A DNA stretch of 64,000 nucleotides from Fibrobacter sp. UWB15 (GCF_900177705.1 NZ_FXBA01000001.1:868001-932000); one strand, 5' to 3'. Shown: positions 9,218 through 17,620, counted from the stretch's first letter. The notes: generated from the sequence alone by a model not told the origin. Translations and numbers: made by a program.

Positions 9218-9270
9218 TTTTTTTCTATATTTACACCCGGAATTTAACAACCCCCTCTTACGGAGACAAA

Positions 9271-11793
9271 ATGGCTACAAAACAGACCAAGAAGAGCGCC
9301 CCGAAGGCCGCCAAGAAGGTTACAGCTAAGGCTGCAGCTAAGTACGGCTACTTTGATGACGCCAAGAAAGAATACGTGCTTACCACGCCGGCAACCCCGA
9401 TCAAGTGGTGCAACTATGTTGGTACTTTGAACTTTGGTGGTATCGTGGATACTACTGGCGGTACCCTCGTTTGCAAGGGCGACCCGGCCCTGAACCGTAT
9501 CACCAAGTACATCGCCCAGATGCCTTGCTCTGACTTTAAGGCCAGCACCATCTATATCCGCGTGAAGAACGCCAAGGGTTACACCGTGTTCTCTCCGTTC
9601 GTGGTTCCGACTCTCACCAAGATGAAGAAGTGGGAATGCCACGTGGGTCTTTCTTACATGCGCTGGATCGCCGAATGCGAAGGCCTCCGTACGCAGGTGA
9701 CGATTTTCGTTCCGACCGGCTCCAACACACTCCTCCAGGACATCCAGGTCACGAACCTCGACAAGGCTTCCAAGGAAGTGGACATTATCCCGGTTTATGA
9801 ATTCAGCCACTTCGAAGCTGAAAAGCAGCTCACGAACGCCGACTGGGTCCCGCAGACCATGACCCTCAAGGGCCACTGGGAAAAGGACGGCCACGTGGTG
9901 CTCGAACAGTACGCTTACATGAAGCGTGACTTCGCCGTGAACTACGTGACCGCTAACTGCAAGGTCGGTAGCTTCGATGGCGACCGCCGCGTGTTCCTCG
10001 GCGCAAACGAAATGGGTTCCTGGGCCGCTCCGCTCAGCCTCGCCAACAAAGAACTTTCCAACAGCGAATGCGACCGTGGCGACAACATTGCCGCTCTCAT
10101 GATCCACGCTGGCAAGATTGCCGCCGGCAAGACCTTCCGCACCTGCACCCAGCTCGGTCAGGAACAGAGCCTGAAGGTTGCTGCCAAGGCTATCAAGAAG
10201 TACCGCGACTTGAAGAACGTTGACAAGGCTTTCGACGAACTCGCCAAGTTCTGGGAAAAGTACCTCTCTACGATCCAGGTGCAGACTCCGGATGCAGCGT
10301 TCAACTCCATGGTGAACGTTCACAACCCGCGTCAGTGCCACACCACCAAGAACTGGAGCCGCTACCTGTCCCTGTATCAGCTGGGCTACGGCACCAGCCG
10401 CGGTATCGGTTACCGTGACTCCAGCCAGGACCTTATGGGCGTGATGAGCCACATGCCGGAAGAAGCATTGGAACTCGCCTTGAACCTGCTCTCTGTGCAG
10501 CGTCCGGAAGGTAACGCCATGCACCAGTACGCTCCGCTTGCTCTTGCCGAAGACAACGGCAACGAAGCTAACGCCGGTGACTCCCGCGAAAAGAAGGGTG
10601 TGCTCGACGAAAACGGCAACCCGGCTTACGCTGACTGGTACGGCGACGACCACCTGTGGATCGTTCTCACTATTGCCAACTACCTCAAGGAAACCGGCAA
10701 CATGGACCTCCTCAAGAAGGAAGTTCCGTTCTACGAAGCCGGCAAGAAGCGCGCCCAGCGTGAAAAGGGCACTGTGCTCGAACACCTCAAGCGCTCCCTC
10801 AACTTCACCCGTACTCACCTCGGTAAGCACGGCCTTCCGCTCCTCGGCTTTGCCGACTGGAACGACTGCATGAACCTCCCGCTCGGTGCAGAATCCTCCT
10901 TCAACACGGGCCTGTATGCTAAGGCACTCCTTGAAATGATGGACATCTGCGAAGCTCTCGGCGACACCAAGTCTGTCGAAATGTACAAGGGCTGGTACGA
11001 AGACGTGAAGAAGGCCTTCAATGACTGCGCTTGGGACGGCAAGTGGTGGGTCCGCTGGTTCGACAAGCAGGGCAACGCCTACGGCACCAACAAGGCCAAG
11101 TACGGCAAGATTTACTGCAACAGCCAGTCCTGGTCTGTGATTTCTGGCATTGCTACTGGCGACCGTGCCGTGATGGGCATGGACAGCTTGAACAAGCTCC
11201 TCAACACCGCCAACGGCGTGAAGAGCTCTACTCCGGGCTACCGCGGCTTCGACCCGAACGTGGGTGGCATCTCCACTTATCCTCCTGGAGCCAAGGAAAA
11301 CGGCGGTATCTTCCTCCACACCAACCCGTGGGTGATGATTGCCGAAACGATTCTCGGCCGTGGCGACAAGGCCTTCCAGTATTACAGCCAAATTAACCCG
11401 GCTGCCAAGAACACCAAGCTCGACGAGTTCGAATCTGAACCGTATTGCTATCCGCAGAACATTCTCGGTGACGAACACAAGCAGTTCGGCATGGGCCGTA
11501 ACGCATGGCTCTCCGGCACCAGCTCCTGGACCTACCAGGCTGCGACGCAGTTCATCATCGGTGTCCGTGCAAGCTTCAAGGGCCTGATTATCAACCCCTG
11601 CATCCCCTCCAAGTGGGACGGCTTCAAGGTAACCCGCAAGTTCCGCGGCGCTACCTACGAAATCGAAGTGAAGAACCCGAAGCACGTGTGCAAGGGTGTC
11701 GCCGAGATGATCGTCGATGGCAAGAAGATTGATGCTGACGTGGCCCCGATCTTTACGAAGGGTGTTCATAAGGTCGTTGTCACTTTGGGTTAA
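9271..11793 (+). CDS. Cellobiose phosphorylase (GH94) with Lys/Ala-rich N-terminal tail
   Basis: Phosphorolyses a beta-glucosidic disaccharide, most likely cellobiose, to glucose-1-phosphate and glucose in the cytoplasm (no signal peptide). The 840 residues cover a GH94 N-terminal beta-sandwich (YGYFDDAKKEYVLTTP from residue 26) and the (alpha/alpha)6 catalytic domain with the ADWND motif, whose last Asp (about residue 532) is the expected general acid. Residues 1-25 form an unusual tail rich in Lys, Ala and Thr resembling a histone-H1 tail. Codon bias is as extreme as in pckG. Substrate is by family; cellodextrin or another disaccharide phosphorylase cannot be excluded. Confidence 0.92.
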   Translation: MATKQTKKSAPKAAKKVTAKAAAKYGYFDDAKKEYVLTTPATPIKWCNYVGTLNFGGIVDTTGGTLVCKGDPALNRITKYIAQMPCSDFKASTIYIRVKNAKGYTVFSPFVVPTLTKMKKWECHVGLSYMRWIAECEGLRTQVTIFVPTGSNTLLQDIQVTNLDKASKEVDIIPVYEFSHFEAEKQLTNADWVPQTMTLKGHWEKDGHVVLEQYAYMKRDFAVNYVTANCKVGSFDGDRRVFLGANEMGSWAAPLSLANKELSNSECDRGDNIAALMIHAGKIAAGKTFRTCTQLGQEQSLKVAAKAIKKYRDLKNVDKAFDELAKFWEKYLSTIQVQTPDAAFNSMVNVHNPRQCHTTKNWSRYLSLYQLGYGTSRGIGYRDSSQDLMGVMSHMPEEALELALNLLSVQRPEGNAMHQYAPLALAEDNGNEANAGDSREKKGVLDENGNPAYADWYGDDHLWIVLTIANYLKETGNMDLLKKEVPFYEAGKKRAQREKGTVLEHLKRSLNFTRTHLGKHGLPLLGFADWNDCMNLPLGAESSFNTGLYAKALLEMMDICEALGDTKSVEMYKGWYEDVKKAFNDCAWDGKWWVRWFDKQGNAYGTNKAKYGKIYCNSQSWSVISGIATGDRAVMGMDSLNKLLNTANGVKSSTPGYRGFDPNVGGISTYPPGAKENGGIFLHTNPWVMIAETILGRGDKAFQYYSQINPAAKNTKLDEFESEPYCYPQNILGDEHKQFGMGRNAWLSGTSSWTYQAATQFIIGVRASFKGLIINPCIPSKWDGFKVTRKFRGATYEIEVKNPKHVCKGVAEMIVDGKKIDADVAPIFTKGVHKVVVTLG

Positions 11794-11912
11794 GAAACAC
11801 ATATAGCCGTCGCGATAGTTCGTCACTCTCGCCCTCACGTACGCTTTGTACGCTACGGGCAAGCGTTCCTGCTCTCGCTAGGCTCTCTGCGTTTCTTGTT
11901 TGAGAAACGATT

Positions 11913-11949
11913 AAAAAAATGTCCGCTTCTGACGAAGTGGACATTTTTA
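11913..11949 (+). terminator. Terminator after GH94 gene, merged with thiE promoter
   Basis: AATGTCCgCTTC pairs with GAAGtGGACATT around loop TGAC, followed by TTTTTATA. The T-tract runs straight into the TATATT box (11948-11953) that appears to drive thiE. Confidence 0.75.
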
Positions 11950-11960
11950 TATTTGTGCGC

Positions 11961-12590
11961 ATGAAGAATCTCGATACGACGCTTTATTTTATTACGGATA
12001 GCACGACTGTGCCGGAAGATCGTTTTTTGCCTGTGGTGGAGGCTGCTTGCAAGGGGGGCGCGACGATTATTCAGTTGCGCGAAAAGGATCGTTCTACCCG
12101 CGAGTATTTGCAGCTGGCCGAGGCAGTGCATGCGATTACGGCTCGTTACGGGATTCCTCTGATGATTGATGACCGCGTGGATGTGGCGCTTGCGATTGGT
12201 GCCGAGGGCGTTCATGTGGGGCAAAGCGATATGCCGGTGAAATTTGTGCGCAAGCTCATGGGCGAAAACGCGATTGTGGGGGCGACTGCAAAGACGGTGC
12301 CGCAGGCGCTTGAAGCTTATGAGCAGGGCGCAGATTACCTGGGATGTGGCGCGATTTACCCGACGACGACCCATGTGAAAACGGTGATTACGCCGGTAGA
12401 AACCTTGAAAGAGGTGGTGAAGGCGGTGCCGATTCCGGTGAATGCGATTGGCGGGCTCAATAAGGACAACATTTATGTGCTGAAGGGCTCGGGCATTGCG
12501 GGCATTTGCGCCGTGTCTGCGATTATGAAAGCGGCTGATCCGGAAACGGCGACGCGAGAATTGAAGCAAGCTTTTCTAGAGCTTAAATAA
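11961..12590 (+). CDS. thiE: Thiamine-phosphate synthase
   Basis: Joins HMP-pyrophosphate and HET-phosphate to form thiamine monophosphate. It is a 209-residue TIM barrel with IIQLREKD, PLMIDDRVDVAL, GVHVGQSDM, and a C-terminal VNAIGG followed by GIAGICAVSAIM. I place the start at 11961: an upstream in-frame ATG at 11919 would lie inside the preceding terminator hairpin, whereas a TATATT box ends 7 nt before 11961, implying a leaderless message. No TPP riboswitch can fit between terminator and start. Confidence 0.93.
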   Translation: MKNLDTTLYFITDSTTVPEDRFLPVVEAACKGGATIIQLREKDRSTREYLQLAEAVHAITARYGIPLMIDDRVDVALAIGAEGVHVGQSDMPVKFVRKLMGENAIVGATAKTVPQALEAYEQGADYLGCGAIYPTTTHVKTVITPVETLKEVVKAVPIPVNAIGGLNKDNIYVLKGSGIAGICAVSAIMKAADPETATRELKQAFLELK

Positions 12591-12633
12591 TCGGTGTAGA
12601 TCCTTCGACACGAAACCTAACGGTTTCTGCTCA

Positions 12634-12695
12634 GGATGACACAATGAGTCATTGTAATGACACAAAGAGTCATTGTAATGACTCTTTGTGTCATT
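12634..12695. repeat. Tandem and inverted repeat between thiE and M23 gene
   Basis: Two 21-nt copies of ATGACACAA(T/A)GAGTCATTGTA are followed by the inverse arm. The last 40 nt form a perfect 19-bp inverted repeat with a 2-nt spacer (12656-12695) that includes the stop codon of the minus-strand M23 gene. The preceding stretch (about 12599-12640) resembles the REP-type phrase ending CTCAGGATGAC. It probably folds as a bidirectional end-of-transcript hairpin. Confidence 0.6.
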
Positions 12696-13674
12696 TGCTG
12701 CCGCGGAGCTTCTGGCCTGCCTTGAGCGGAGCGCCGGGCTTTAAATCATTGATGCGGCAGAGCGATTCGATTGAAATATTGAACCAGTTGGCGACATCCC
12801 CTTGGGAGTCGCCGGCTTGAACAACATAAAAGTTGTAGTTGCGGAGTTGAGCCTGGATTTTGCGGTGATCGTTGCGGGCCTTTTTCATCGAGAATTTGTC
12901 GATACCCGGCTTTAGCGACCAGTGCGGGAAATCGATGACGGTGGTGGGGTCGATGTTTACTTCGCCAAACCGGATTTCAAAATGCAAGTGCGCCGCCGAT
13001 GACCTGCCGGAGTTGCCCGCGAGGCCTACGATATCGCCGGGGAAAACCTTGTCGCCGACTTTGAGCAGGCGCTTGGAAAGGTGGGCGTAAAGAGTCTCGA
13101 TTCCGTTCGGGTGCTTAATGAGTACGTAGTGGCCGTAACCGCCCTTGTTGTAGCGCGACATGGTGACTTCGCCGGGGTAGGCGGCCACGACGGGTTCGTC
13201 CTTGATGACGTTGACGTCTACGCCGCGGTGCAGGCGGTGGCTGCGGATGCCGTAGGGCGAGCCGATGAGAGCCTCATGCGTGATAGGCGGGAGGATTGTC
13301 GAAAAGTCGAAGGAGTCGACCATTTGTGCGACTTCTTCTTCCTTCTTTTGCTGCTTAGCTCTTTCGCGCTTTTTCTTTTTGGATTCGACGATTTCGTATT
13401 CGACGCCCTGCTTGTCGTAGAGCAAGGCCTTGGTGAAGGCTTTCGGGTCGTCTTCGCTGAGTTTGATTTTCTTGGGCTTCTTGGGCTTGGCTTTTTTTGA
13501 TTTTTTGGAGGACTTTTTGGAGTCGGACTTCTTTTTCGTCGTTTGGGCCGAGGTTTCTTTTTCGGATTTTTTGGCGGTTGCGGTTTTTGCGTAAGCGGGG
13601 GCACTCGTGAAAGAGATTGCCACGATGATCGCGACAAATAAACCCATCCACTTGTGAAGTCCCAAAAAGCTCAT
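12691..13674 (-). CDS. Secreted M23 metallopeptidase with LysM domain
   Basis: Probable peptidoglycan endopeptidase or activator. An N-terminal signal peptide (ending near APAYA) is followed by a strongly basic Lys/Ser/Ala-rich linker, residues about 30-115. The M23 domain follows, with HRGVDVN giving the HxxxD ligands and HLHFE the second pair, so the zinc site looks intact. A C-terminal LysM-like segment (YVVQAGDSQGDVANWF...) would bind glycan. Length is 327 aa. The order peptidase then C-terminal LysM is less common than the reverse. No strong ribosome site was identified. Confidence 0.9.
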   Translation of the reverse strand: MSFLGLHKWMGLFVAIIVAISFTSAPAYAKTATAKKSEKETSAQTTKKKSDSKKSSKKSKKAKPKKPKKIKLSEDDPKAFTKALLYDKQGVEYEIVESKKKKRERAKQQKKEEEVAQMVDSFDFSTILPPITHEALIGSPYGIRSHRLHRGVDVNVIKDEPVVAAYPGEVTMSRYNKGGYGHYVLIKHPNGIETLYAHLSKRLLKVGDKVFPGDIVGLAGNSGRSSAAHLHFEIRFGEVNIDPTTVIDFPHWSLKPGIDKFSMKKARNDHRKIQAQLRNYNFYVVQAGDSQGDVANWFNISIESLCRINDLKPGAPLKAGQKLRGSK

Positions 13675-13705
13675 TTAACCCAAAGAAAATTCTAGTGAGT
13701 GAAAT

Positions 13706-14077
13706 TTACTTTAAAAATGCGAAGAATACGGCTGCAATAATGCAAACGAAGGCTACAATATGGTTCCAGTGCAATGCTTCGTTGTTGAAAACGGTCGTCG
13801 CGATGATGGTGAATACTGTTAGGGAGATGGCTTCCTGGATGATTTTTAGTTGCATCAGGGTGAAGGGACCGCCGTTGATGCGGCTGCCGATGACGTTTGC
13901 CGGAACGGCGATGCAGTATTCGAAAAATGCGATTCCCCAAGAGGCTACGATTACGAGAAATAGCGGCCAGTCGGTGCTGATGTGCATTTCCTTGAGTTTA
14001 AGGTTCCCGTACCAGGCGAAAGTCATGAATACGTTGGAACAGCAAAGGAGAAGAATGGTGAAAATGCCGGCTTTCAT
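13706..14077 (-). CDS. Small four-helix membrane protein (DMT-like, DUF486)
   Basis: 123-residue integral membrane protein with four hydrophobic helices, consistent with DUF486, a relative of the small multidrug and drug/metabolite transporters. Signature-like segments are FMTFAWYGNLK near residue 17 and GIAFFEYCIAVPANVIG near residue 48. Substrate is unknown. It lies 31 bp upstream of the M23 gene on the same strand and may share its transcript. The region ahead of its start is a heptamer array. Confidence 0.85.
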   Translation of the reverse strand: MKAGIFTILLLCCSNVFMTFAWYGNLKLKEMHISTDWPLFLVIVASWGIAFFEYCIAVPANVIGSRINGGPFTLMQLKIIQEAISLTVFTIIATTVFNNEALHWNHIVAFVCIIAAVFFAFLK

Positions 14078-14082
14078 AATAT

Positions 14083-14131
14083 AGTAGACAGTAGGAAGTA
14101 GACAGTAGTCAGTGGTTGGTGGTTAGTGATT
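14083..14131. repeat. Heptamer array (AGTAGAC type)
   Basis: Seven consecutive 7-nt units: AGTAGAC, AGTAGGA, AGTAGAC, AGTAGTC, AGTGGTT, GGTGGTT, AGTGATT. The array overlaps the stop codon and last residues of the minus-strand DUF4416 gene. Confidence 0.85.
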
Positions 14132-14689
14132 GGCTCGCAAACGGTAGGGCTTTCCGGTGCTCATCTGGTAGGCGAGGCGGGCGCGCACTTGTTCAAGATA
14201 GTTGATGTATTTTTCGCTTTGGTAGTCGCGGTAGGTCCATTCGAAGGCATGGAAATGCCCGTCTTGAAAGTACAGCGTGGGTTCTACGAAAATGCCGCGT
14301 TGCATGTATACGCGCTGGCGCTGGTCCTTGGTGGTCGCTAAGAAGAATTGCCCGAGCGTCATGTAGCCGGGGTCCAGGTTCACGGGGCGAAGCCCGGGCG
14401 TGCCGTTCTGCTTGGCAATTTCGAGTTCGACGTCGTTGCTCCAGAGCTTGATGTCGACGATGGTTTCGCGGTCGACCAGAGTTTCGTAGCTGAAAAAGGC
14501 ACGCACGGGGGCGTTCCCGATTTCATCGACGTAGTAGTTGGTGAAGGTAAACGGGAACGGCGGGAGCGCAAGCTCCTCTTCGCCGAAGCGGTTGCGGAGC
14601 GTGTCGCGCACTGCCTCAACTGCCTGGGAATCTTTCGCAAGAATCCCTACGATTATCTTGACCTTGGCTGGTGTCCTTAGTTCACCCAT
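14123..14689 (-). CDS. DUF4416 family protein
   Basis: 188-residue cytoplasmic protein matching DUF4416, a family of unknown function in anaerobes. Typical segments are PVRAFFSYETLVDRETIVDIK, PVNLDPGYMTLGQFFLATTK and RGIFVEPTLYFQDG. The ATG at 14689 is preceded by TAAATT ending 7 nt upstream, so it looks leaderless. Its C-terminus (NH, then stop) is encoded by the heptamer array that follows. It is divergent from the cyclotransferase gene with only 26 bp between the starts. Confidence 0.88.
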   Translation of the reverse strand: MGELRTPAKVKIIVGILAKDSQAVEAVRDTLRNRFGEEELALPPFPFTFTNYYVDEIGNAPVRAFFSYETLVDRETIVDIKLWSNDVELEIAKQNGTPGLRPVNLDPGYMTLGQFFLATTKDQRQRVYMQRGIFVEPTLYFQDGHFHAFEWTYRDYQSEKYINYLEQVRARLAYQMSTGKPYRLRANH

Positions 14690-14715
14690 GGGCCGTAATT
14701 TAGTAATTTTTGCCC
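14690..14715. promoter_or_regulatory. 26-bp divergent double promoter
   Basis: Between two start codons lie two -10-like boxes: TAAATT on the minus strand (ending 7 nt before the DUF4416 ATG) and TAATTT on the plus strand (14704-14709, 6 nt before the cyclotransferase ATG). Each -35 region would lie inside the opposite coding sequence. Confidence 0.6.
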
Positions 14716-15456
14716 ATGCGTTTTCTACTTGCCTTTTGTATTCTCGTTTCTATCGCCTTTGCTGAAGCACCTCGTGTGGTTCCCGAAATTGTAGATTCGA
14801 TTCCTCACGAAAAGACCCATTTTACGCAAGGCTTGTTCTTTGATGGCAACGACCTGATTGAATCGACCGGCCTGTATGGAAAATCGGGCTTGTACCGCCG
14901 CACGCTTGACGGCAAGATTCTGGATTCCGCCAGGCTTGAAGACAAGTATTTTGGCGAAGGCTCGATTGCGGTTGGCGACGATATTTTCTACTTGACCTGG
15001 AAATCCAAGAAGGCCTTTATTTACAGCCGTAAGCCTTTTGCAAAGAAAGGCGAATTCAGCATTCCTACCGAAGGCTGGGGCCTGACCTATTGGAAAAATG
15101 CACTCCTCATGAGTAACGGTTCCAGCGAATTGTTACAGATTGCCTTGGGCGGATTCTACGTAGTAGGAGTCATTCCCGTGACCGATGGCGGTCGCCCGGT
15201 AAAGCTCTTGAACGAACTTGAAATCGTGGGCGATACGCTTTATGCGAACATCTGGCAGACAGGCGCAATAGCTGTCATATCTCTCCCGAGCGGAAAGGTA
15301 ATTCGCTACCTGGATTTAAGCCGCAAGGTTGCCGAAATCCAGCGCAAGCACCCTGACGTAGACGTGCTGAACGGCATCGCCTACGACGGCAAGAATCTTT
15401 GGATTACCGGCAAGAACTGGCCGTTTATTTATAAAATTCGGAGTTCAGAATTCTGA
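14716..15456 (+). CDS. Secreted glutaminyl-peptide cyclotransferase (plant/bacterial type)
   Basis: Predicted to convert N-terminal Gln of exported peptides to pyroglutamate. The product (246 aa) has a signal peptide ending near AFA and a five-bladed propeller-like sequence of the glutamine cyclotransferase family: FTQGLFFDGNDLIESTGLYGKS, LNELEIVGDTLYANIW, and DVLNGIAYDGKNLWITGKNW near the C-terminus. I prefer the ATG at 14716 over a TTG 6 nt upstream because it sits 6 nt after a TAATTT box. The last residues and stop fall in a 7-nt-periodic array. Confidence 0.9.
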   Translation: MRFLLAFCILVSIAFAEAPRVVPEIVDSIPHEKTHFTQGLFFDGNDLIESTGLYGKSGLYRRTLDGKILDSARLEDKYFGEGSIAVGDDIFYLTWKSKKAFIYSRKPFAKKGEFSIPTEGWGLTYWKNALLMSNGSSELLQIALGGFYVVGVIPVTDGGRPVKLLNELEIVGDTLYANIWQTGAIAVISLPSGKVIRYLDLSRKVAEIQRKHPDVDVLNGIAYDGKNLWITGKNWPFIYKIRSSEF

Positions 15457-15509
15457 TTTCGGAATTGTTTTTTAACTCTGAAATCCGAAATCTGAATTCT
15501 TAATTCTTG
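15444..15509. repeat. Heptamer-periodic inverted repeat between convergent genes
   Basis: The sequence reads in 7-nt steps (TCAGAAT, TCTGATT, TCGGAAT ... GAAATCC, GAAATCT, GAATTCT, TAATTCT). Arms at 15447-15463 and 15484-15500 form a 17-bp inverted repeat with one mismatch. The block contains the stop codons of both convergent genes and may act as a bidirectional terminator. Confidence 0.65.
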
Positions 15510-17575
15510 AAGCTCCACACGATGCCGTAGGCAAAGCGCAGCCCCTCGGGCGTGTAGCCGCTAGCAGGCATGTAAATGCTGTGGTTGAAGTTTTCGATTC
15601 GGGTGTAGAGCTCGAACGAAAGAATCTGCATGCGGGCTTCAAAATCGAGCGCCAGGTACTTCTTCATAAGTTCCAGTTCGGGCCCGCCGTGTTCGCCAAT
15701 CGTACAGTCGTAGCGTTCGCCGAACCACTGCCAGTCCACACGTACGCTCACGCCCAGGCGGTCTTGCACAAAGCGGTTTTGCCAATGAATGGAGCCCTTG
15801 TAGTAGAGTTCTGGCGTGTCGATGAGCTTGAAGCTGCGGTCGAGCGTTTCGCCGCGTTCCAGGTAAAATTTCCAGTTACCAAGCCTGAAGCCGACTTGCA
15901 GAATCCAGTCGAGGCTGTTCACGTTGTCGATGTTGCTCCAGGTGTAAACGTCGTCGATGGCGTCGGTGGAGTCGACCGCACCGCGCTTGACCCAGCGGGG
16001 CTTAATCAGGTTGTCGACGTTTTCGTAACGGAGGCCGAGTCCGTAAAAGACTTCTCGCTGCTGGTAGCCTAAATTGAATGAATAGCGGTCGCGTTCTTCG
16101 TACTTGAGGTCTTTGCGTGCAAAGGCGAGGCGCCCTGTTTCGTCAATCTTGAGCTGGCCTACATCGGGGAACTTGTTATCATGACGCCAGCCGGCGCTTG
16201 CACGCAGGTGGTACGGCAAGAATGCTAAAACGTCGGCGGAGTAGGCCGGAGCGATATCGACGGAATCGCGTACGGAACTGTTGCGCTGTAAGCCCGTTTG
16301 CGTGCGGAAAAGGAGCATGTTCCAGAGGGTGTCCTTGAGTTCCAGGTAGCCGACTTCGCGGTCTTGGTAGTAAGTGCGCGTCGTGTCGTTTGCACTCGTG
16401 TTGTCGGTGTTCAGGAATTCGTACTTGAACTTGATAGCCGGATTGAAGATGGTGTGGTAGGCGATGCCGAAGTTTCCGAGCATCGATTGGTAATTCGTGG
16501 TTCGCACGGTGTCGTAGAAGAGCGAATCAACGAGTTTCCTGCCCAAGGTGTCAGTGTATTCGTGCGTTTTCCTGAAAATACGGCCGAGGGAATCCTGTTC
16601 GATATCGTGTTCGGTGTATTGGAAATCAGTTGAAAGGGTAAGCTTACGGGTGGGGTAGAATTCGACTCCGCCGCCGTAGCCGAAGGTGTGTGTCTCGATG
16701 ACGTAGGGGTCGGTCTGGAATGTGCGAACCGCCTTGTCGAGCGTGTCAAGCAGAACCTTGTGGTTCGTGTTGTCGGCGTTACGAAGGTTTATGTAGTTCA
16801 ATTTGGCGAATGCCTTACCGAATCCGAATCTCCAGGTGAGAATTGGCTGGATGTGCATACTGTTCATGGCGATGTTTCGCCCGCCAAAAGGAATTTGCGT
16901 CGAGTCGCGGCCCATGGCGAAGTAGGGCGAGTGCGTCACGTTCTGGTAGCTGTATTCCTTGGAATCGACGTCGGAATGGCTGGCGAGTCCGAATTCAAGC
17001 GAAACGGAATCGGTCACGAGCCTGCGGAAGTCGAGGCGGAGCGCATTACCGCCAAAGGCGGGGCGTTCCCAGTTGAGGTCGGTCACGGGTGTGTCGACCG
17101 GGACTCCCTTGCGTTCTTCGGTCAGAATTCCGTTTTCACCGTTCAGCCCGAGGGTCGTGGCGTCGTAACCTAGCCGTGTGGTAAAAAGTCCTGCAAGCTT
17201 GCTCGGGTAACGGGTCTGGATTGAACCCATGCCTAAAAAGTCTGCATCCAGTTCCGGTGCGCCGAGAATCGAGGTGCCGAGCACCCATTCGGACTTTTGG
17301 CCGGAGATGTCGTAAGTGCGCTGCATGAGTCCGCGAAGGGGGAGTACCCAACGGCCGGCGTCAGTTTCACGCGGGGCAGGGTCGATTCCCCAAGGAGTCT
17401 TGTAAACGGAATCCTGCGCTTTCGGGAGGTTGTACGGATCCGGCTTGATCTGCTCTGCGAATAGGGATGTCGCCAAGAAAAGAAGAATGAACAATGAACA
17501 ACGAACAAAGAACAATCTCGTATCATTCTTATTTTTTAATTCATCATTATTCATCACACATTCCACATTAAACAT
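15500..17575 (-). CDS. Putative outer-membrane beta-barrel protein
   Basis: 691-residue protein with a signal peptide (hydrophobic core FFVRCSLFILLFLATSLFA), then a long series of alternating aromatic/polar beta-strand-like segments, many ending in Tyr/Phe, and a C-terminal strand GIVWSFKN. This fits an outer-membrane barrel, but I do not recognise the family and see no TonB box or plug. The true start is unsure: candidates are the ATG at 17575 or one 7 codons in. The whole N-terminal region up to the signal core is written in 7-nt repeats, so the signal peptide seems to have been formed from a repeat array. Confidence 0.7.
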   Translation of the reverse strand: MFNVECVMNNDELKNKNDTRLFFVRCSLFILLFLATSLFAEQIKPDPYNLPKAQDSVYKTPWGIDPAPRETDAGRWVLPLRGLMQRTYDISGQKSEWVLGTSILGAPELDADFLGMGSIQTRYPSKLAGLFTTRLGYDATTLGLNGENGILTEERKGVPVDTPVTDLNWERPAFGGNALRLDFRRLVTDSVSLEFGLASHSDVDSKEYSYQNVTHSPYFAMGRDSTQIPFGGRNIAMNSMHIQPILTWRFGFGKAFAKLNYINLRNADNTNHKVLLDTLDKAVRTFQTDPYVIETHTFGYGGGVEFYPTRKLTLSTDFQYTEHDIEQDSLGRIFRKTHEYTDTLGRKLVDSLFYDTVRTTNYQSMLGNFGIAYHTIFNPAIKFKYEFLNTDNTSANDTTRTYYQDREVGYLELKDTLWNMLLFRTQTGLQRNSSVRDSVDIAPAYSADVLAFLPYHLRASAGWRHDNKFPDVGQLKIDETGRLAFARKDLKYEERDRYSFNLGYQQREVFYGLGLRYENVDNLIKPRWVKRGAVDSTDAIDDVYTWSNIDNVNSLDWILQVGFRLGNWKFYLERGETLDRSFKLIDTPELYYKGSIHWQNRFVQDRLGVSVRVDWQWFGERYDCTIGEHGGPELELMKKYLALDFEARMQILSFELYTRIENFNHSIYMPASGYTPEGLRFAYGIVWSFKN

Positions 17576-17620
17576 TCTACATCACTAACCACTTCCAACT
17601 TCCTACGGTCTACTTCCTAC
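17485..17620. repeat. Long heptamer-periodic array overlapping a signal peptide
   Basis: About 135 bp with 7-nt periodicity and drifting unit: GAACAAT, GAACAAC, GAACAAA, GAACAAT, then CAT-type units, then TTCCAAC/TTCCTAC-type units that match the inverse of the AGTAGGA arrays elsewhere. Confidence 0.75.

Noticed and set aside
9244-11862. 872-codon open frame antisense to the GH94 gene
   Set aside because: It mirrors the sense gene's extreme codon bias, has no ribosome site or recognisable domain, and the sense frame is a clear enzyme. The same applies to long antisense frames over pckG, prfC, mnmG and dnaK.
11794-11960. TPP riboswitch before thiE
   Set aside because: The space is filled by a REP-like stretch, a terminator and the -10 box; no CTGAGA/ACCTG-type TPP core is present.
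15500-17575. TonB-dependent receptor
   Set aside because: No plug domain or TonB box was seen; only a generic beta-barrel pattern.
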